Origin: Elusimicrobiota bacterium
Lineage (GTDB): Bacteria > Elusimicrobiota > Elusimicrobia > UBA1565 > UBA9628
Direction of reading: 5' to 3'
NCBI GenBank assembly: GCA_028865585.1
Contig: JAGWJU010000087.1
Span: 1-5,922, forward strand
Length of the DNA: 5,922 bases
The notes below the pieces were generated by a model that was not told the DNA's origin, searched no databases, and saw only the letters and a program-made list of their open reading frames with translations. Numbering within the stretch: position 1 is the first letter of the stretch; each line of letters starts with the position of its first letter. Of this stretch, positions 5,146 to 5,922 are shown piece by piece. A program made the translations under genes and the position numbers.

Positions 5146-5922
5146 TCAGCGTCCGCCTTGAGCGAGCCGGCGCTCGAGCTCCGGATCGTCGTGAATCGGG
5201 GCTTCGCAGGCGAAATTGTCGCAGAGGTAGGCGGCTGGGCGATCCTGCGGCGCATAAGCCTTAATTTTCGGCAAAACGGCCGAAAGCGTCCCGGCCTCGG
5301 AATCCTTTATTTCCAGCACGAGGGAAAAAGGCAGGAAGTTTCTCCGCAGGCGGCGGCTCATGACTTGAAACTCCGGCGAACTTGTTTTCCCGGAGAGAAT
5401 CACCTGCCGCCCTGGCTTAAAGCGTCGCGCCGCGGACGCGAGCATCACGGGCAGGGCCAGCGGCTGCGCGCGCATCCGCGCGGAAAAAGCCCGCAGCACG
5501 GCGTCGGCGGTCTTGAGGAGTTCCGGACGGCCGGTGAGCTCGTGGAGCCTGAGCGCGTTGAGGGCGGAGACGGAGCTGGCGCAGGGCTCCACGTTGTCCG
5601 CCTCCTCCAAAACACGGAAGAGAATTTCCGGGCCGGCGCTTTGCGCGGTCATGTAGAAGCCTCCCGGCTCGGCCCAAAAATCTTTTTTCTGCTCATCGAA
5701 GAGCCCTTCCGCCCAAGACAGCCACTGTCCGTCGCGAGACGCGACGAACAAGTCGAGCAGGCCTTGGATGAGAAACGCGTAGTCGTCCGCGGTGGCAAAG
5801 ACCGCGCATTCCCCGCCGGCCCAGCGCCGGTGGAGTTTGCCGCGAGGGCAGAGTTTTTCCCGGACGAAGTTTGCCGCGGAGGCCGCCGCCGCGAGATAAC
5901 GCTCATCCCCGAGTATCCGGCC
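5146..5922 (-). CDS. YyaL/SPATA20-type protein (COG1331), C-terminal 258 aa; 5' end beyond window
   Basis: The frame is open to the window edge, so only the C-terminal part is visible and the N-terminal DUF255 thioredoxin domain would lie outside. Visible family features, numbered from the first visible residue, are GRILGDERYL (1-10), an A/A-toroid helix ending in the ATADDYAFLIQGLLDL stretch (43-58), GGFY (87-90), the EPCASSVSALNAL segment where the family has a P-S-x-N-S motif, and the C-terminal AYLCDNFACEAP with Cys234/Cys239 (CX4C). Family members combine a thioredoxin-like domain with a six-hairpin glycosidase-like toroid, and their biochemical role is not established. The TTG at 5749-5751 lies in mid-domain and is not a credible start, since homologous sequence continues upstream. 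The stop at 5146-5148 is followed 2 bases later by the ATG of the degenerate paralogue. Confidence 0.9.
   Translation of the reverse strand, partial: GRILGDERYLAAAASAANFVREKLCPRGKLHRRWAGGECAVFATADDYAFLIQGLLDLFVASRDGQWLSWAEGLFDEQKKDFWAEPGGFYMTAQSAGPEILFRVLEEADNVEPCASSVSALNALRLHELTGRPELLKTADAVLRAFSARMRAQPLALPVMLASAARRFKPGRQVILSGKTSSPEFQVMSRRLRRNFLPFSLVLEIKDSEAGTLSAVLPKIKAYAPQDRPAAYLCDNFACEAPIHDDPELERRLAQGGR

Noticed and set aside
5649..5906. Minus-strand ORF (85 aa) at the window end
   Set aside because: It overlaps the continuing YyaL-type frame, which carries the DDYA motif in the same bases; it is a shadow.

Overview
The window comes from a GC-rich bacterium, very probably Gram-negative and diderm. 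It encodes a lipobox-type cytochrome, Sec-type signal peptides and heme A biosynthesis, which points to aerobic respiration with an aa3/caa3-type heme-copper oxidase. The phylum cannot be fixed from the sequence alone. The layout is two convergent gene blocks that meet at a strong hairpin near 2991-3025.

The plus-strand block (about 1-2980) looks like the distal part of a cytochrome c oxidase operon whose structural subunits would lie upstream, outside the window. It holds three very small membrane proteins: 52 aa; 62 aa with two membrane segments; and 73 aa with a signal peptide, a CxxC pair and one membrane segment. Next come heme A synthase (ctaA) and heme O synthase (ctaB), and then a diheme cytochrome c lipoprotein. 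The 62-aa, 73-aa, ctaA and ctaB genes are joined by four-base stop/start overlaps (ATGA or GTGA). The cytochrome gene follows ctaB after 4 bases and has its own good ribosome binding site. CtaB farnesylates heme B to heme O and CtaA oxidises heme O to heme A. The cytochrome is a plausible electron carrier to the oxidase, and the small proteins are candidate subunits or assembly helpers.

The minus-strand block (5922 down to 2991) begins with the C-terminal part of a YyaL/SPATA20-type protein (COG1331, DUF255 thioredoxin plus alpha/alpha toroid), which runs off the window end. Two bases downstream lies a second, diverged member of the same family. It has an N-terminal membrane anchor, the thioredoxin CxxC is replaced by Ala and Ser, and the C-terminal CX4C segment is missing. 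A small exported protein with a Cys/His cluster follows, and then a rho-independent terminator whose T-run is on the minus strand.

The most interesting points are the tandem active/degenerate DUF255 pair with an exported Cys/His protein beside it, and the trio of tiny membrane proteins before ctaA-ctaB. Coding density is very high and no stretch over 70 bases lacks a gene. I see no tRNA, rRNA, CRISPR, insertion sequence or phage feature.
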